34,608 nt of DNA from Clostridiales bacterium UBA3259 (GTDB taxonomy: Bacteria; Bacillota_A; Clostridia; Oscillospirales; Oscillospiraceae): contig DEUP01000025.1 of NCBI GenBank assembly GCA_002362625.1, positions 1 to 34,608 on the forward strand, read 5' to 3'. Of this stretch, positions 26,096-33,711 are shown in pieces; position 1 is the stretch's first letter, and each line of letters starts with the position of its first letter. Made by a program: the position numbers and the translations under genes. The notes under the pieces were generated by a model. That model did no database searches, had not been told where the DNA came from, and worked only from the letters and a program-made list of their open reading frames with translations.

Positions 26096-26845
26096 TTATC
26101 CCCGCATCTGCCACATGACGATGGCTGAGGCCACGGCGGCGTTCAGCGACTCACAGTGGGGATTCATGGGAATTATCAGCGCCTCATCGGCACAGTCCAG
26201 TATCTCCCGCCGGACGCCTCTCCCCTCGCTGCCAATGACCACCGCCATGGCTCCCAGGTCGGCCCCGCGAATGTCCTTTGCCCGTTCACTCAGCGCCGTC
26301 ACCGCTATCGGGATCCCTGCCTCCCGGCAGCTGTCCCGGGCCTCCGTCCAGGGGCACTGCACCACCTGGGTGCGCAGCACCGCGCCCATACTGGCCCTGA
26401 CCACCTTATGGCTGTAGGGGTCAGCGCAGCCCTCCAGCAAGGCCACAGGCACGTCCAGGGCGTCCGCCGTCCGCAACATGGTGCCCAGGTTCCCCGGATC
26501 CTGGATCCCATCCAGGATCAGCATTCCCGGCCTTGCCTGAAATTTCTGTTTTTCCGGAAGCTGACACAGGAAAATGGCGCCCTGGGGGCTTTCCATGGGG
26601 GAAATGGAGGCCATCACATCCTCCGGCACCCGGATAACCTCAACGTTTTCCGGTATCCCCGCCTCTATCCCGTCGGAGAGGATCACCGTGGTCAGCCCCG
26701 GGCAGAAGCGCACCGCTTCCGAAAGGAGCTTAATCCCGTCGGACACAAACAATCCCGCTTCCTCCCGGGCCTTTCTGGAGGCAAACAGTTTCTTCACCTG
26801 CTGCAGCTTTCCGTTTTTTCGGGATGTGATCCGAATTTCCTCCAC
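26096..26845 (-). CDS. SpoU (TrmH) family RNA 2'-O-methyltransferase
   Basis: A 249-aa SPOUT enzyme. An N-terminal RNA-binding domain (VKKLFASRKAREEAGLFVSDG, about 17-37) precedes the catalytic trefoil-knot: motif 1 LDGIQDPGNLGTMLRTADA (111-129), motif 2 VIGSEGRGV (203-211) and motif 3 IPMNPHCESLNAAVASAI (225-242). It methylates ribose 2'-OH in rRNA or tRNA using SAM; the target nucleotide cannot be read. I place the start at GTG 26845, 5 nt after GAGAGGG. An in-frame upstream extension of 43 residues would cross the predicted promoter and is rejected. It is the first gene of the dprA-topA-trmFO-plsX-rnc run. Confidence 0.9.
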   Translation of the reverse strand: MEEIRITSRKNGKLQQVKKLFASRKAREEAGLFVSDGIKLLSEAVRFCPGLTTVILSDGIEAGIPENVEVIRVPEDVMASISPMESPQGAIFLCQLPEKQKFQARPGMLILDGIQDPGNLGTMLRTADALDVPVALLEGCADPYSHKVVRASMGAVLRTQVVQCPWTEARDSCREAGIPIAVTALSERAKDIRGADLGAMAVVIGSEGRGVRREILDCADEALIIPMNPHCESLNAAVASAIVMWQMRG

Positions 26846-26926
26846 ACCGTCCCTCTCTTTCCCGGCGGCTTGCCGCCGCCGCCCGGTTTTCCTCTCACGA
26901 AGCCCCAAAAAAGGTCTCTTTCCGTT

Positions 26927-26954
26927 ATTATACCAAGTTCCCCTGTATTTGCAA
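26927..26954 (-). promoter_or_regulatory. Promoter of the SpoU-dprA-topA-trmFO-plsX-rnc run
   Basis: Minus strand TTGCAA (26954-26949), 16 nt, then TGG-TATAAT with a perfect -10 (26932-26927) and an extended TGn motif. The transcript would start near 26920, giving a leader of about 75 nt. The remaining divergent interval to the ABC exporter is short and otherwise unremarkable. Confidence 0.78.
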
Positions 26955-26988
26955 GCCCGTTTTTTTCTGTTCATTTTTCCCCTTTCTC

Positions 26989-27017
26989 TTTACTTTTTAA
27001 TGGAAATATGGTATTCT
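26989..27017 (+). promoter_or_regulatory. Promoter of the ABC exporter gene
   Basis: TTTACT (26989-26994), 17 nt, TATTCT (27012-27017) with an extended TGg just upstream. The start codon follows at 27042 behind an ideal AAGGAGG box 7 nt away. Confidence 0.6.
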
Positions 27018-27041
27018 ATGTAAAAATAAGGAGGTAAAACT

Positions 27042-28805
27042 ATGACAACCCAGGACTATCAGCGTCTGTCGCCGCTGATGATTTTTTTGCGTTATTTCAA
27101 AAACCACAAGCTTCTTTTTGCCATTGACATCCTCTGCGCCACCGGCATTGCCGCCATTGACCTGGCCTTTCCTCTGGTGACCCGCAGCGCTCTGTATGAC
27201 CTGCTGCCAAATCAGGCCTACCGCACCTTCTTCACCGTTATGGTAATTGTGGCGGCCAGCTATTTGCTTCGCTCCTGGCTGAATTTCATTGTGGCCTACT
27301 ACGGCCATACCTTCGGCATTCGGGTGGAGGCGGATATCCGGCAGGATCTGTTCCACCACATGCAGGAGCTGAGCTTCGACTTCTACGACCAGAACCGTAC
27401 CGGCAAGCTCATGGCCCGGCTTACCAGCGACCTGTTTGAGCTGACGGAGCTTGCCCACCACGGCCCTGAGGATCTTCTGACCTCGCTTCTCACCATCATC
27501 GGCGCTTTGGTGGTCATGGTATCCATCCGCTGGCAGCTGGCGGTAATTGTGGCCCTGACCATTCCCGTCTTCCTTCTGGTGGCTATGGCTATGCGCCGTC
27601 GGATGGCCCAGGCCTCCGCCGCGGCCAAGGAGAAGACCGGACACATTAACCAGGAGATTGAAAGCAGCCTGTCCGGTGTCCGCACCGCCAAGGCCTTCGC
27701 CAACGAGGCGGTGGAGGGCGCCCGGTTTGATGCCGCCAACGAGGTTTATAAAACCTCCAAACGGGAATTCCACAAGGCCATGGGCATGTTCCACAGCAGC
27801 GTTGAGTTCTTCCTGTGCTGCCTGAATGTGATCGTCATTGGCTTTGGCGGTTATTTCGTCATGCGCGGCAGCATGGACTACCGGGATCTTCTCACCTTCA
27901 CCTTGTACATTTCCTCCTTTGTCAACCCCATGCGCAAGCTCAGCAACTTCTCCGAGATGTTTGCCAACGGCTTTGCGGGCCTGAACCGGTTTGTGGAGGT
28001 CATGCGCACTGAGCCCACCATTGCCGACCGGGAGGACGCCAAGCCCCTGCAAAACGTCCGGGGCGAGATCGACGTGGATCACGTCTCCTTTGCCTACGAC
28101 GGCGACCTGGCAGTGCTCCATGACGTATCCCTCCACGTATCTCCCGGCGAGACTCTCGCCATTGTAGGGCCCTCCGGCGGCGGCAAGTCCACCCTCTGCC
28201 AGTTGATTCCGAGGTTCTACGACGTATCCTCCGGCAGCATTTCCATTGACGGTCTGGATATCCGGGATGTCACCCAGAAGAGCATCCACGAAAATGTGGG
28301 CATCGTCCAGCAGGACGTATTCCTCTTTGCCGACACCATTTTCGAGAACATCCGCTATGGCAAGCCCGACGCCACCATGGAGGAAGTCATCCAGGCGGCG
28401 AAGAAAGCGGAGATCTACGACGATATTCTCGCCATGCCCGATGGGATGCAGACCTATGTGGGCGAGCGGGGCACCCTGCTCTCCGGCGGTCAGAAGCAGC
28501 GCATCGCCATCGCCCGGATTTTCCTGAAGAACCCGCCCATTCTGATCCTGGACGAGGCCACCTCCGCCCTGGACTCCGTCACCGAAGCCAAAATCCAGCG
28601 GGCCTTTGACAATCTGTCCATCGGCCGCACCACGCTGATTATCGCCCACCGCCTGAGCACCATCCGCAGCGCTGACCGGATCATCTCCATCGCCGACGGC
28701 GTCATCACCGAATGTGGTTCCCACGAAGAACTGCTGAAAACCGACGGCATTTATTCCCAGCTGTATAAAACCCAGAACGCCCTGGTGCTGAGCACCATGC
28801 AGTAA
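27042..28805 (+). CDS. ABC-B type exporter half-transporter (TMD-NBD fusion)
   Basis: A 587-aa exporter in the common order of six membrane helices (to about residue 325) then ATPase. Nucleotide-binding motifs are complete: Walker A GPSGGGKST (376-384), Q-loop Gln423, signature LSGGQKQR (480-487), Walker B LILDEATSALD (501-511) and the switch His in IIAHRLSTI. No N-terminal peptidase domain is present. Such proteins act as homodimers that export lipids, drugs or peptides; the substrate is not predictable. It stands alone on the plus strand with its own promoter and terminator, so a homodimer is likely. Confidence 0.93.
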   Translation: MTTQDYQRLSPLMIFLRYFKNHKLLFAIDILCATGIAAIDLAFPLVTRSALYDLLPNQAYRTFFTVMVIVAASYLLRSWLNFIVAYYGHTFGIRVEADIRQDLFHHMQELSFDFYDQNRTGKLMARLTSDLFELTELAHHGPEDLLTSLLTIIGALVVMVSIRWQLAVIVALTIPVFLLVAMAMRRRMAQASAAAKEKTGHINQEIESSLSGVRTAKAFANEAVEGARFDAANEVYKTSKREFHKAMGMFHSSVEFFLCCLNVIVIGFGGYFVMRGSMDYRDLLTFTLYISSFVNPMRKLSNFSEMFANGFAGLNRFVEVMRTEPTIADREDAKPLQNVRGEIDVDHVSFAYDGDLAVLHDVSLHVSPGETLAIVGPSGGGKSTLCQLIPRFYDVSSGSISIDGLDIRDVTQKSIHENVGIVQQDVFLFADTIFENIRYGKPDATMEEVIQAAKKAEIYDDILAMPDGMQTYVGERGTLLSGGQKQRIAIARIFLKNPPILILDEATSALDSVTEAKIQRAFDNLSIGRTTLIIAHRLSTIRSADRIISIADGVITECGSHEELLKTDGIYSQLYKTQNALVLSTMQ

Positions 28806-28818
28806 CATTTTACATTCA

Positions 28819-28859
28819 AAAGGCAGGAACGACCTGTATCAGGTTGTTCCCGCCTTTTA
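28819..28859 (+). terminator. Convergent (bidirectional) terminator
   Basis: Long stem AAAAGGC/GCCTTTT continued by GGAACGACCTG/CAGGTTGTTCC, with one A/C mismatch and a 3-nt loop. A U-rich tail follows in the plus direction (TTTTACTTTATT), and A-rich sequence on the left gives TTTTGAATG in the minus direction. It ends the ABC exporter gene and probably also the convergent 72-aa gene. Confidence 0.85.
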
Positions 28860-28861
28860 CT

Positions 28862-29080
28862 TTATTGATTTACCCTTTGAATCAGATAATCGACAAATTC
28901 TTCCAATGTAAGTACTTGGTCTTTCTTTGGAATCCGATCCCATATTTCCTTCACCTTGGGATCTTCACTTCTTTGCCCCGCTTCCATTGCCGCCTCCATC
29001 TCTTTTCTGACCTCCTGAACCGTCACTCCATGATTTTTTGCGATTTTTGCTAGGATTGTGTCCAGCTTCTTTTTTTGCAT
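28862..29080 (-). CDS. Small Spo0A_C-like protein, 72 aa
   Basis: A 72-aa mostly helical, charged protein. The segment KIAKNHGVTVQEVRKEMEAAMEAG (read as KIAKNHGVTVQEV then RKEMEAAM) and the later DPKVKEIWDRIP resemble a group of short Clostridia proteins annotated as Spo0A C-terminal-domain-like. I recall that group rather than being able to check it, so the family is tentative. The start is firm: GAGGTG lies 5 nt before the ATG. It has its own promoter (TTGTGA-17-TATACT) over a palindrome and ends in a shared terminator. No receiver domain or known partner is visible. A DNA-binding role is possible but unproven. Confidence 0.75.
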   Translation of the reverse strand: MQKKKLDTILAKIAKNHGVTVQEVRKEMEAAMEAGQRSEDPKVKEIWDRIPKKDQVLTLEEFVDYLIQRVNQ

Positions 29081-29100
29081 ATTATCACCTCATTCCCTAC

Positions 29101-29131
29101 AGTATAGCATATTGTGAATATCTTCACAATA
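29101..29131 (-). promoter_or_regulatory. Promoter of the 72-aa gene with overlapping palindromic operator
   Basis: Minus strand -35 TTGTGA (29129-29124), 17-nt spacer, -10 TATACT (29106-29101). A perfect 9-bp inverted repeat, TATTGTGAA-4 nt-TTCACAATA (29110-29131), covers the -35 box and the spacer. A bound protein would block this promoter. The right arm also abuts the weak -35 of the divergent HTH gene, whose -10 TATAAT is at 29153-29158. Confidence 0.7.
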
Positions 29132-29152
29132 CCGAAGCATAAAATAATTTCC

Positions 29153-29158
29153 TATAAT
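29153..29158 (+). promoter_or_regulatory. -10 element of the 64-aa HTH gene
   Basis: A perfect TATAAT 32 nt upstream of the start codon. With a 17-nt spacer the -35 would be TACCGA (29130-29135), a poor match, so the promoter may depend on a factor bound at the adjacent palindrome or be weak. Confidence 0.5.
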
Positions 29159-29190
29159 AGATAAAATCTGTCGGGAAAGCAGGGTAGGCT

Positions 29191-29385
29191 ATGGTGGATT
29201 ATTCTCCCCTCTGGGAAACCATGAAGCAAAAGAATGTCAGCCAATACCGGCTCCTACAGGAGGGAATAGACAACAAAACCCTGGATTCTCTGAAAAAAGG
29301 CAAAAATATCACACTGCTTACCCTGGAAAAGCTGTGCGTGATTTTGCAGTGCACACCAAACGATGTGGTCTGCTTCCATGAATAA
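29191..29385 (+). CDS. Small Cro/XRE-type HTH protein
   Basis: A 64-aa helix-turn-helix protein consisting almost only of the XRE domain. PLWETMKQKNVSQYRLLQEG is the first helices, followed by IDNKTLDSLKKGKN (recognition helix region) and LLTLEKLCVILQCTPNDVVCF, the standard end of small Cro-like regulators. It probably dimerises and binds a palindrome. The start has AGGG 6 nt upstream. The divergent neighbour is the 72-aa gene with the palindrome between them, so autoregulation and repression of that gene is a reasonable inference. Confidence 0.88.
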   Translation: MVDYSPLWETMKQKNVSQYRLLQEGIDNKTLDSLKKGKNITLLTLEKLCVILQCTPNDVVCFHE

Positions 29386-29415
29386 AACCCGCTTCCGAAA
29401 AACCGGAAGCGGGTT
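29386..29415 (-). terminator. Terminator between the HTH gene and the MFS gene
   Basis: A perfect 12-bp stem (29386-29397 with 29404-29415, 6-nt loop) begins right after the HTH stop. On the minus strand it is followed by TTTTATTC, giving a proper U-tract for the MFS gene; on the plus strand the tail is ATTGCG, so termination of the HTH gene there rests on the stem alone. Confidence 0.82.
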
Positions 29416-29435
29416 ATTGCGTTCTATCCCGCGGC

Positions 29436-30656
29436 TCAGTCAGCACGCTCATAGATTGCCCGAACGTCCCTCCGTCTGCCAAAGATCAGCACCCAGCAAG
29501 CCGCCAGGGACAGAACGCCGCACACCGTGACGCACAGCCGGTAGTCCATCACTTCCCCCAGCGCCCCGATCAGCAAAGGAAACAGGGCACAGCTGGCATT
29601 GAATAGCATATGGTCAAAGGCGTTGACCCTGGCCCGGAGATGCTCCGGGATGTAGCGCTGTACAGCAGCACTGCGCAGGATTGCGCTGTTGCTGCCAAGA
29701 AAGCCGCACAGTCCCCGGTTAATGAGCATCAGCGGATACGGCAGCCACAGCAGGGACATGTCCATCCAATCGTAGAACTGATAGATTCCGAAGGCAAGGG
29801 AAAACTTCTTCCTGTCCGGTATTTTGACCCGGTACTGCACCATACTGCCCAGGGTTCGGCCCAGAAACTCCGCCACGGAAAACAGGGAATACAGAGCGGC
29901 GGACATACCAGGCGCCGTTCGGAAATAGGCAACCAGAATGGGGGCATATCCTTTTGCCACCCCATTGCAGACAGCCATATAGCCATAGATGCTCCGCAGC
30001 CCCCGTTCCTTCCGGATATAGGCCGCCGCCTCCCGAATGTCTTCCAGCCATCCTTTCAGAGAATATCGCTCCCTTGGGGGCGTATAGGGCGCCTGTATAC
30101 CGCTTTCGACAAAGGCTGCCAGCAGGGAACACCCACCTTGGATCAACAGGATCATGGCCACTCCCACTGTATCCAACAGGATCCCCGCCAAGGGCATAAT
30201 GACGACCCTCAGGATGGGATAGAGCATAGCGGAAACGGCATAGCCCTTCTCTTCCATTCCCTTTGGGATCAGGCTGGGATAGATGCTGGAGTAAGCCAGC
30301 TCATCCACCGTCCACAGGCAGGACAGCAGCAGAGAAACCATGAGATATCCCGTATAGGAAAACGCGAATTTCATGAGGTAAACTCCCATGCAGCCATAGA
30401 TCACGCCGCATATCGCGTCTCCCGCCACCAAAACATGCTTTCGTGGCAGCCGGTCCATCCAGGGCGCAATGACCAGGGGAAGAAATATGGAAGGCACGAA
30501 CTGAATCGCAACGATCAGGGCAGAGGCCAGGGTGCTGCCGGTCTCGTCAAAGACCAGAAAGGACAACGCGAAGCCGCCGGCAATGCCGCCCATGGTGCCT
30601 AAGGCAGAAGCGAAAATCAACAGGCTGAAATTTTTGTTCCATAAGGTTTTTTTCAT
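29436..30656 (-). CDS. Major facilitator superfamily transporter
   Basis: A 406-aa MFS protein with about 12 hydrophobic helices. MDRLPRKHVLVAGD is the loop 2-3 motif A-like sequence (D-R-x-x-R-K), and the N-half GTMGGIAGGFALSFLVFDETGS resembles MFS drug-efflux (YxxL/MefE-like) proteins. The IPEHLRARVNAFD segment is the equivalent motif in the second half. Likely a proton-linked efflux pump with unknown substrate. The start ATG has AGAGG 7 nt upstream. It is preceded on the same strand by an XRE-TPR regulator gene with a terminator between, so it is separately transcribed from the TATACT promoter described here. Confidence 0.87.
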   Translation of the reverse strand: MKKTLWNKNFSLLIFASALGTMGGIAGGFALSFLVFDETGSTLASALIVAIQFVPSIFLPLVIAPWMDRLPRKHVLVAGDAICGVIYGCMGVYLMKFAFSYTGYLMVSLLLSCLWTVDELAYSSIYPSLIPKGMEEKGYAVSAMLYPILRVVIMPLAGILLDTVGVAMILLIQGGCSLLAAFVESGIQAPYTPPRERYSLKGWLEDIREAAAYIRKERGLRSIYGYMAVCNGVAKGYAPILVAYFRTAPGMSAALYSLFSVAEFLGRTLGSMVQYRVKIPDRKKFSLAFGIYQFYDWMDMSLLWLPYPLMLINRGLCGFLGSNSAILRSAAVQRYIPEHLRARVNAFDHMLFNASCALFPLLIGALGEVMDYRLCVTVCGVLSLAACWVLIFGRRRDVRAIYERAD

Positions 30657-30687
30657 AATACCGCCTCTTTCTCCATTTCATGTCATC

Positions 30688-30716
30688 AGTATAGCATGGC
30701 GGCTAAGAAAAGAAAA
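30688..30716 (-). promoter_or_regulatory. Promoter of the MFS transporter gene
   Basis: Minus strand TTTTCT (30716-30711), 17 nt, TGC-TATACT (30693-30688) with extended -10. The -35 falls in the U-tract of the terminator of the upstream regulator gene. Confidence 0.6.
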
Positions 30717-30745
30717 CACCGCATATTTGGGAAAATATGCGGTGT
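30708..30745 (-). terminator. Intrinsic terminator of the XRE-TPR regulator gene
   Basis: A perfect 13-bp stem (30716-30728 with 30733-30745, 4-nt loop) followed on the minus strand by TTTTCTTTTCTT, 14 nt after the regulator stop. Confidence 0.88.
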
Positions 30746-30759
30746 AATTTGCCGTTTAT

Positions 30760-31881
30760 TCATCTTAATCCATATTTTGCAGGAAAATCCACAAGAAGGT
30801 CGCAGGCAAGCTTATACTGCCGGTTAGCCCGGTACCATTCCAGCACCCAGGGCAGATGAAAGGCGGCGAAGCCAATGGGCGCTTTCTTTTGGAGATAGTC
30901 AAAGCAGCCAAGAAGGCGTTCTCCGTATTCCGGACATGACAGATAGTCCGGGTGTTCCAGGCGGAACCGAACAACGACGCACAGCTTCCCCAGCAGTTCT
31001 CCCTTTTCCTCCTCCCGGATGGCCGTCTCCGCCCGCTCCAGGGCCGAGAGAGCTTCCTGAGGCCTGCCCAGCTTTTCACAGCAGACAGCAAGCTTGTGAA
31101 GAGACAGTCCGTTGGGATCCGGAAGGGAGGAAAAAAACGCGTAGGCCTTTTCATATTCCCCCGCTTCCAGCCAGGTGGCCGCCCGGTTGTAGCGGATGTC
31201 CGCCAGGTAAGCCTCTTCTCCCAGGGCCTTGGCCAGCCGCTCCGCGATAAGATAGTGACGCTCCATATTTTCTGTATCGATGCGGATGCTGTAGCAGGTG
31301 CCCATGGTGATCTGTGCCAGCAGCATCACCATAGGACGCCCCTCCTGGGAAGCCAGCGCAAAGGCAGTTTGAAGCTGTTCCAGCAGATAGGGATCATTTC
31401 TGCCCCGGATATATGTGTATTTTCCGCCGCTATAGTAAAAAAAGGCATTGGGGCACAGAGAAATGGCCTCCTCATACCGACCCTGCAGCAGTCTTTGCAT
31501 GGCAAGCTGCCGTCCCTCCATGCACGCTTCCAGTTCTCGCTCCAAGGGTCCGGCACAGTCCAGCCACGCCCGCATCAGCAGCAAGTCCAGCGGCGCATTG
31601 GCTGGCAGGTCTGCCAGCATATCCCGGAGCGTATCATGATAGCCGGAAAACATGGCTTCATAGGCTTCTTCCACCCGTTCCTCCCATTCCTGGCCCACAG
31701 GAATCTCCAGCCGGTTCAGCAGGGCCGTTAAAACCTCCTCTGAAGCCGACACCCTGCCCTGCTCAATTTTGGACAGGTAGGACACCGCGCAAATTCCCCT
31801 GCACAGCCCCTCCTGGCTCCAATTCCGGCGCAGTCGTTCCCGACGGATTAACGTACCGTAGTACCTCTCTGTTCTTTTCAT
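30760..31881 (-). CDS. XRE-family regulator with TPR-like C-terminal domain
   Basis: A 373-aa regulator. The N-terminal HTH (about residues 10-58) reads GTLIRRERLRRNWSQEGLC, then SYLSKIEQGRVSASEEVLTALL, typical of XRE. The rest is a stack of helical repeats with TPR-like hallmarks (NRAATWLEAGEYEKAYAFF; LAVCCEKLGRPQEALSALERA). This layout fits Rgg/PlcR/PrgX-like (RRNPP) receptors or general XRE-TPR regulators; peptide binding is only inferred. Start at ATG 31881 from GAGG 7 nt upstream; a TTG 15 nt earlier would include the ribosome site. It is next to the MFS gene on the same strand with separate transcription, so control of that gene is plausible. Confidence 0.88.
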   Translation of the reverse strand: MKRTERYYGTLIRRERLRRNWSQEGLCRGICAVSYLSKIEQGRVSASEEVLTALLNRLEIPVGQEWEERVEEAYEAMFSGYHDTLRDMLADLPANAPLDLLLMRAWLDCAGPLERELEACMEGRQLAMQRLLQGRYEEAISLCPNAFFYYSGGKYTYIRGRNDPYLLEQLQTAFALASQEGRPMVMLLAQITMGTCYSIRIDTENMERHYLIAERLAKALGEEAYLADIRYNRAATWLEAGEYEKAYAFFSSLPDPNGLSLHKLAVCCEKLGRPQEALSALERAETAIREEEKGELLGKLCVVVRFRLEHPDYLSCPEYGERLLGCFDYLQKKAPIGFAAFHLPWVLEWYRANRQYKLACDLLVDFPAKYGLR

Positions 31882-31894
31882 GACCCTACCTCTC

Positions 31895-31932
31895 AAAAGG
31901 AGCCGTCCCGTTCAAAGCCAGGACAGCCCCCT
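31895..31932 (-). terminator. Imperfect hairpin between argS and the regulator gene
   Basis: A stem of about 12 bp with three G-U pairs (31895-31908 with 31921-31932, 12-nt loop) followed on the minus strand by TTTT and then the ribosome binding site of the regulator. It starts about 15 nt after the argS stop. It could be a weak terminator or a leader structure that sets expression of the regulator gene. Confidence 0.45.
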
Positions 31933-31946
31933 CTGCATCCTATAAG

Positions 31947-33698
31947 TTACATCTTCTCCGGCGCGGAGAAGCCCAGCAGATAAATGCAGGTTTCCAGCAC
32001 GTTTTTCGCAAGCCCGATCAGGGCGATATGCCCCGCCTTCACAGTTTCGTCCTCTTCCTTCAAAATAGGCGTCTCGTGGTAGAACTTGTTCACACAGCCC
32101 GCCAGCTCATAGATATAGGCGCAGATCAGATTGGGCGCGGAGGTCTTCAGTGCTCCCTCCAAAGTAGGCCCAAACTTGGTCAGAGCCAGCATCAGATCCT
32201 TGGCAAAGCTGTTGGCGGGAGAGAGAATGGGCAGCTGCTCCCAGGCGCCGTAACGGCTGAGAATAGACTTAATCCGAACAATGGTGTAGAGGATATAGGG
32301 GCCGGTGTTTCCCTCAAAGGCGGCAAACCGCTCCAGGTCAAAGTTATAGTCCTTGGTAGGCTGGTTGCTGAGATCGCCGTATTTCAGGGCGGCCAGGGCG
32401 ATTTTGGCGGTGGTGTCCTCAATCTCGGATTCCTCCACGATTTGGTTCTCCACCACCTTGGCCCGGACGAAGTCCGTCATCTCCTGAATCAGGGTTTCCA
32501 GCCGCAGAACGCCGCCGTCCCGGGTCTTGAAGGGCCTGCCGTCCTTGCCGTTCATGGTGCCGTGGCCCAGATGCTCCAATTCTGTCTCCGGCCTGACAAT
32601 GCCGCTCTTATGGGCCGCCCGGAAAATCTGCTCAAAGTGCAGCCCCTGCCGCTTGTCGGTGATGTAGAGGATCTTGTCCGGATTCCAGTCCTCCATCCGC
32701 TGAACCATGGTAGCCAGATCCGTAGTGGCATAGATGGCCGCGCCGTCGGACTTCACCAGAATGCAGGGAGGAACCTCCTTCTTGTCGGTTTCCTCCGCCA
32801 CAGGGAAGACCAGCGCGCCCTCGCTCTCCACGGCAAAGCCCCGGGCCTTCAAATCCTCAATCATGGCGGGGATATAGGGAACCGCGTCGCTTTCCCCCAG
32901 CCACTTCTCAAAGTGTACATCCAGGCTGTCATAGATCCGCCGCAGATCCGGGATGGAGATATCCATGATGTGCCGCCAGATGGCCCGATAGCCCCGGCGG
33001 CCCTGCTGCAGCTCATAGGTAGCCATGTGCGCCCGGGCGGCGAAGTCCGCGTCCACATTCTTCTTGGCGGAGGCGGCAGGATAAATCTCCTCCAGATCGG
33101 AAAGGGTAAAGGGAGGCTCCTTGGGATACTCCCCGGTGTAATCCGGGTCAAAGTAGGGAAGCTCCGGCTGCCGCTCCCGCAGCTCCGTGATAATCAGGCC
33201 CATCTGAAGTCCCCAGTCGCCCAGGTGTACGTCCCCAATGGTTTTGTAGCCGAAAAACGCGTACAGCCGCTTCAGGGCTTCGCCGATGATGGCGGGCCGG
33301 AGATGGCCGATGTGCAGAGGCTTCGCCACATTGGCCCCGCCGTAGTCCACCACAATGGTCTTCCCTGCCCCTGTTCTTTCCACGCCCAGGTTTTCCGCGG
33401 TCCGCATTCCCTCCAGGTAGTTTTGGAGGAAATCGTCAGAAAGCTTCAAATTGATAAAGCCGGGCATGACGGCGTCCACCATGGAATAATCGGCGGCATC
33501 CAGCTTTTCCGCCACCGCCTTGGCGATCTGGATGGGGGCGCAGTGATACTTTTTGGCAGCGGCCAGAGCGCCGTTGCACTGATACTCGCACAGGTCAGGC
33601 CGGTTGGAAACCGTCACCCGGCCAAAGTCAGGCGCATACCCCGCGTCCTCAAAGGCCCGCCGCATTTTCTCGGTGATAATATCTAAAATTTTTTCCAT
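31947..33698 (-). CDS. argS: Arginyl-tRNA synthetase
   Basis: A 583-aa class I synthetase. The N-terminal Add1-like domain starts MEKILDIITEKMRRAFEDAG. VVDYGGANVAKPLHIGHLR holds the HIGH motif (HIGH near 128-131), HLGDWGLQMGLI follows, and the KMSKS-equivalent is the GKDGRPFKTRDGG segment, as usual in ArgRS types that lack a true KMSKS. The C-terminal anticodon-binding (DALR) domain ends in GFSAPEKM. It charges tRNA-Arg in the cytoplasm. AGGAG sits 6 nt before the ATG, and the gene lies 13 nt after the ABC-F stop, so the two share a transcript. Confidence 0.97.
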   Translation of the reverse strand: MEKILDIITEKMRRAFEDAGYAPDFGRVTVSNRPDLCEYQCNGALAAAKKYHCAPIQIAKAVAEKLDAADYSMVDAVMPGFINLKLSDDFLQNYLEGMRTAENLGVERTGAGKTIVVDYGGANVAKPLHIGHLRPAIIGEALKRLYAFFGYKTIGDVHLGDWGLQMGLIITELRERQPELPYFDPDYTGEYPKEPPFTLSDLEEIYPAASAKKNVDADFAARAHMATYELQQGRRGYRAIWRHIMDISIPDLRRIYDSLDVHFEKWLGESDAVPYIPAMIEDLKARGFAVESEGALVFPVAEETDKKEVPPCILVKSDGAAIYATTDLATMVQRMEDWNPDKILYITDKRQGLHFEQIFRAAHKSGIVRPETELEHLGHGTMNGKDGRPFKTRDGGVLRLETLIQEMTDFVRAKVVENQIVEESEIEDTTAKIALAALKYGDLSNQPTKDYNFDLERFAAFEGNTGPYILYTIVRIKSILSRYGAWEQLPILSPANSFAKDLMLALTKFGPTLEGALKTSAPNLICAYIYELAGCVNKFYHETPILKEEDETVKAGHIALIGLAKNVLETCIYLLGFSAPEKM

Positions 33699-33711
33699 GT
33701 TCTTCTCCTAA

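Noticed and set aside
26846..26974. N-terminal extension of the SpoU methyltransferase to an upstream Met
   Set aside because: It would run through the extended -10 promoter at 26927-26954 and is basic low-complexity; GTG at 26845 has a good ribosome site.
26997..28808. 603-aa minus-strand open frame
   Set aside because: It lies opposite the ABC exporter, which has complete ATPase motifs, promoter and ribosome site; the minus frame has none.
28819..28859. Inverted repeat as a transposon end or attachment site
   Set aside because: It is a single hairpin with U-tracts between convergent genes, and there is no transposase, integrase or direct repeat nearby.
31882..31946. T-box or riboswitch around argS
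   Set aside because: argS follows the ABC-F gene by 13 nt with no leader, and the sequence after argS shows no T-box or known riboswitch core.
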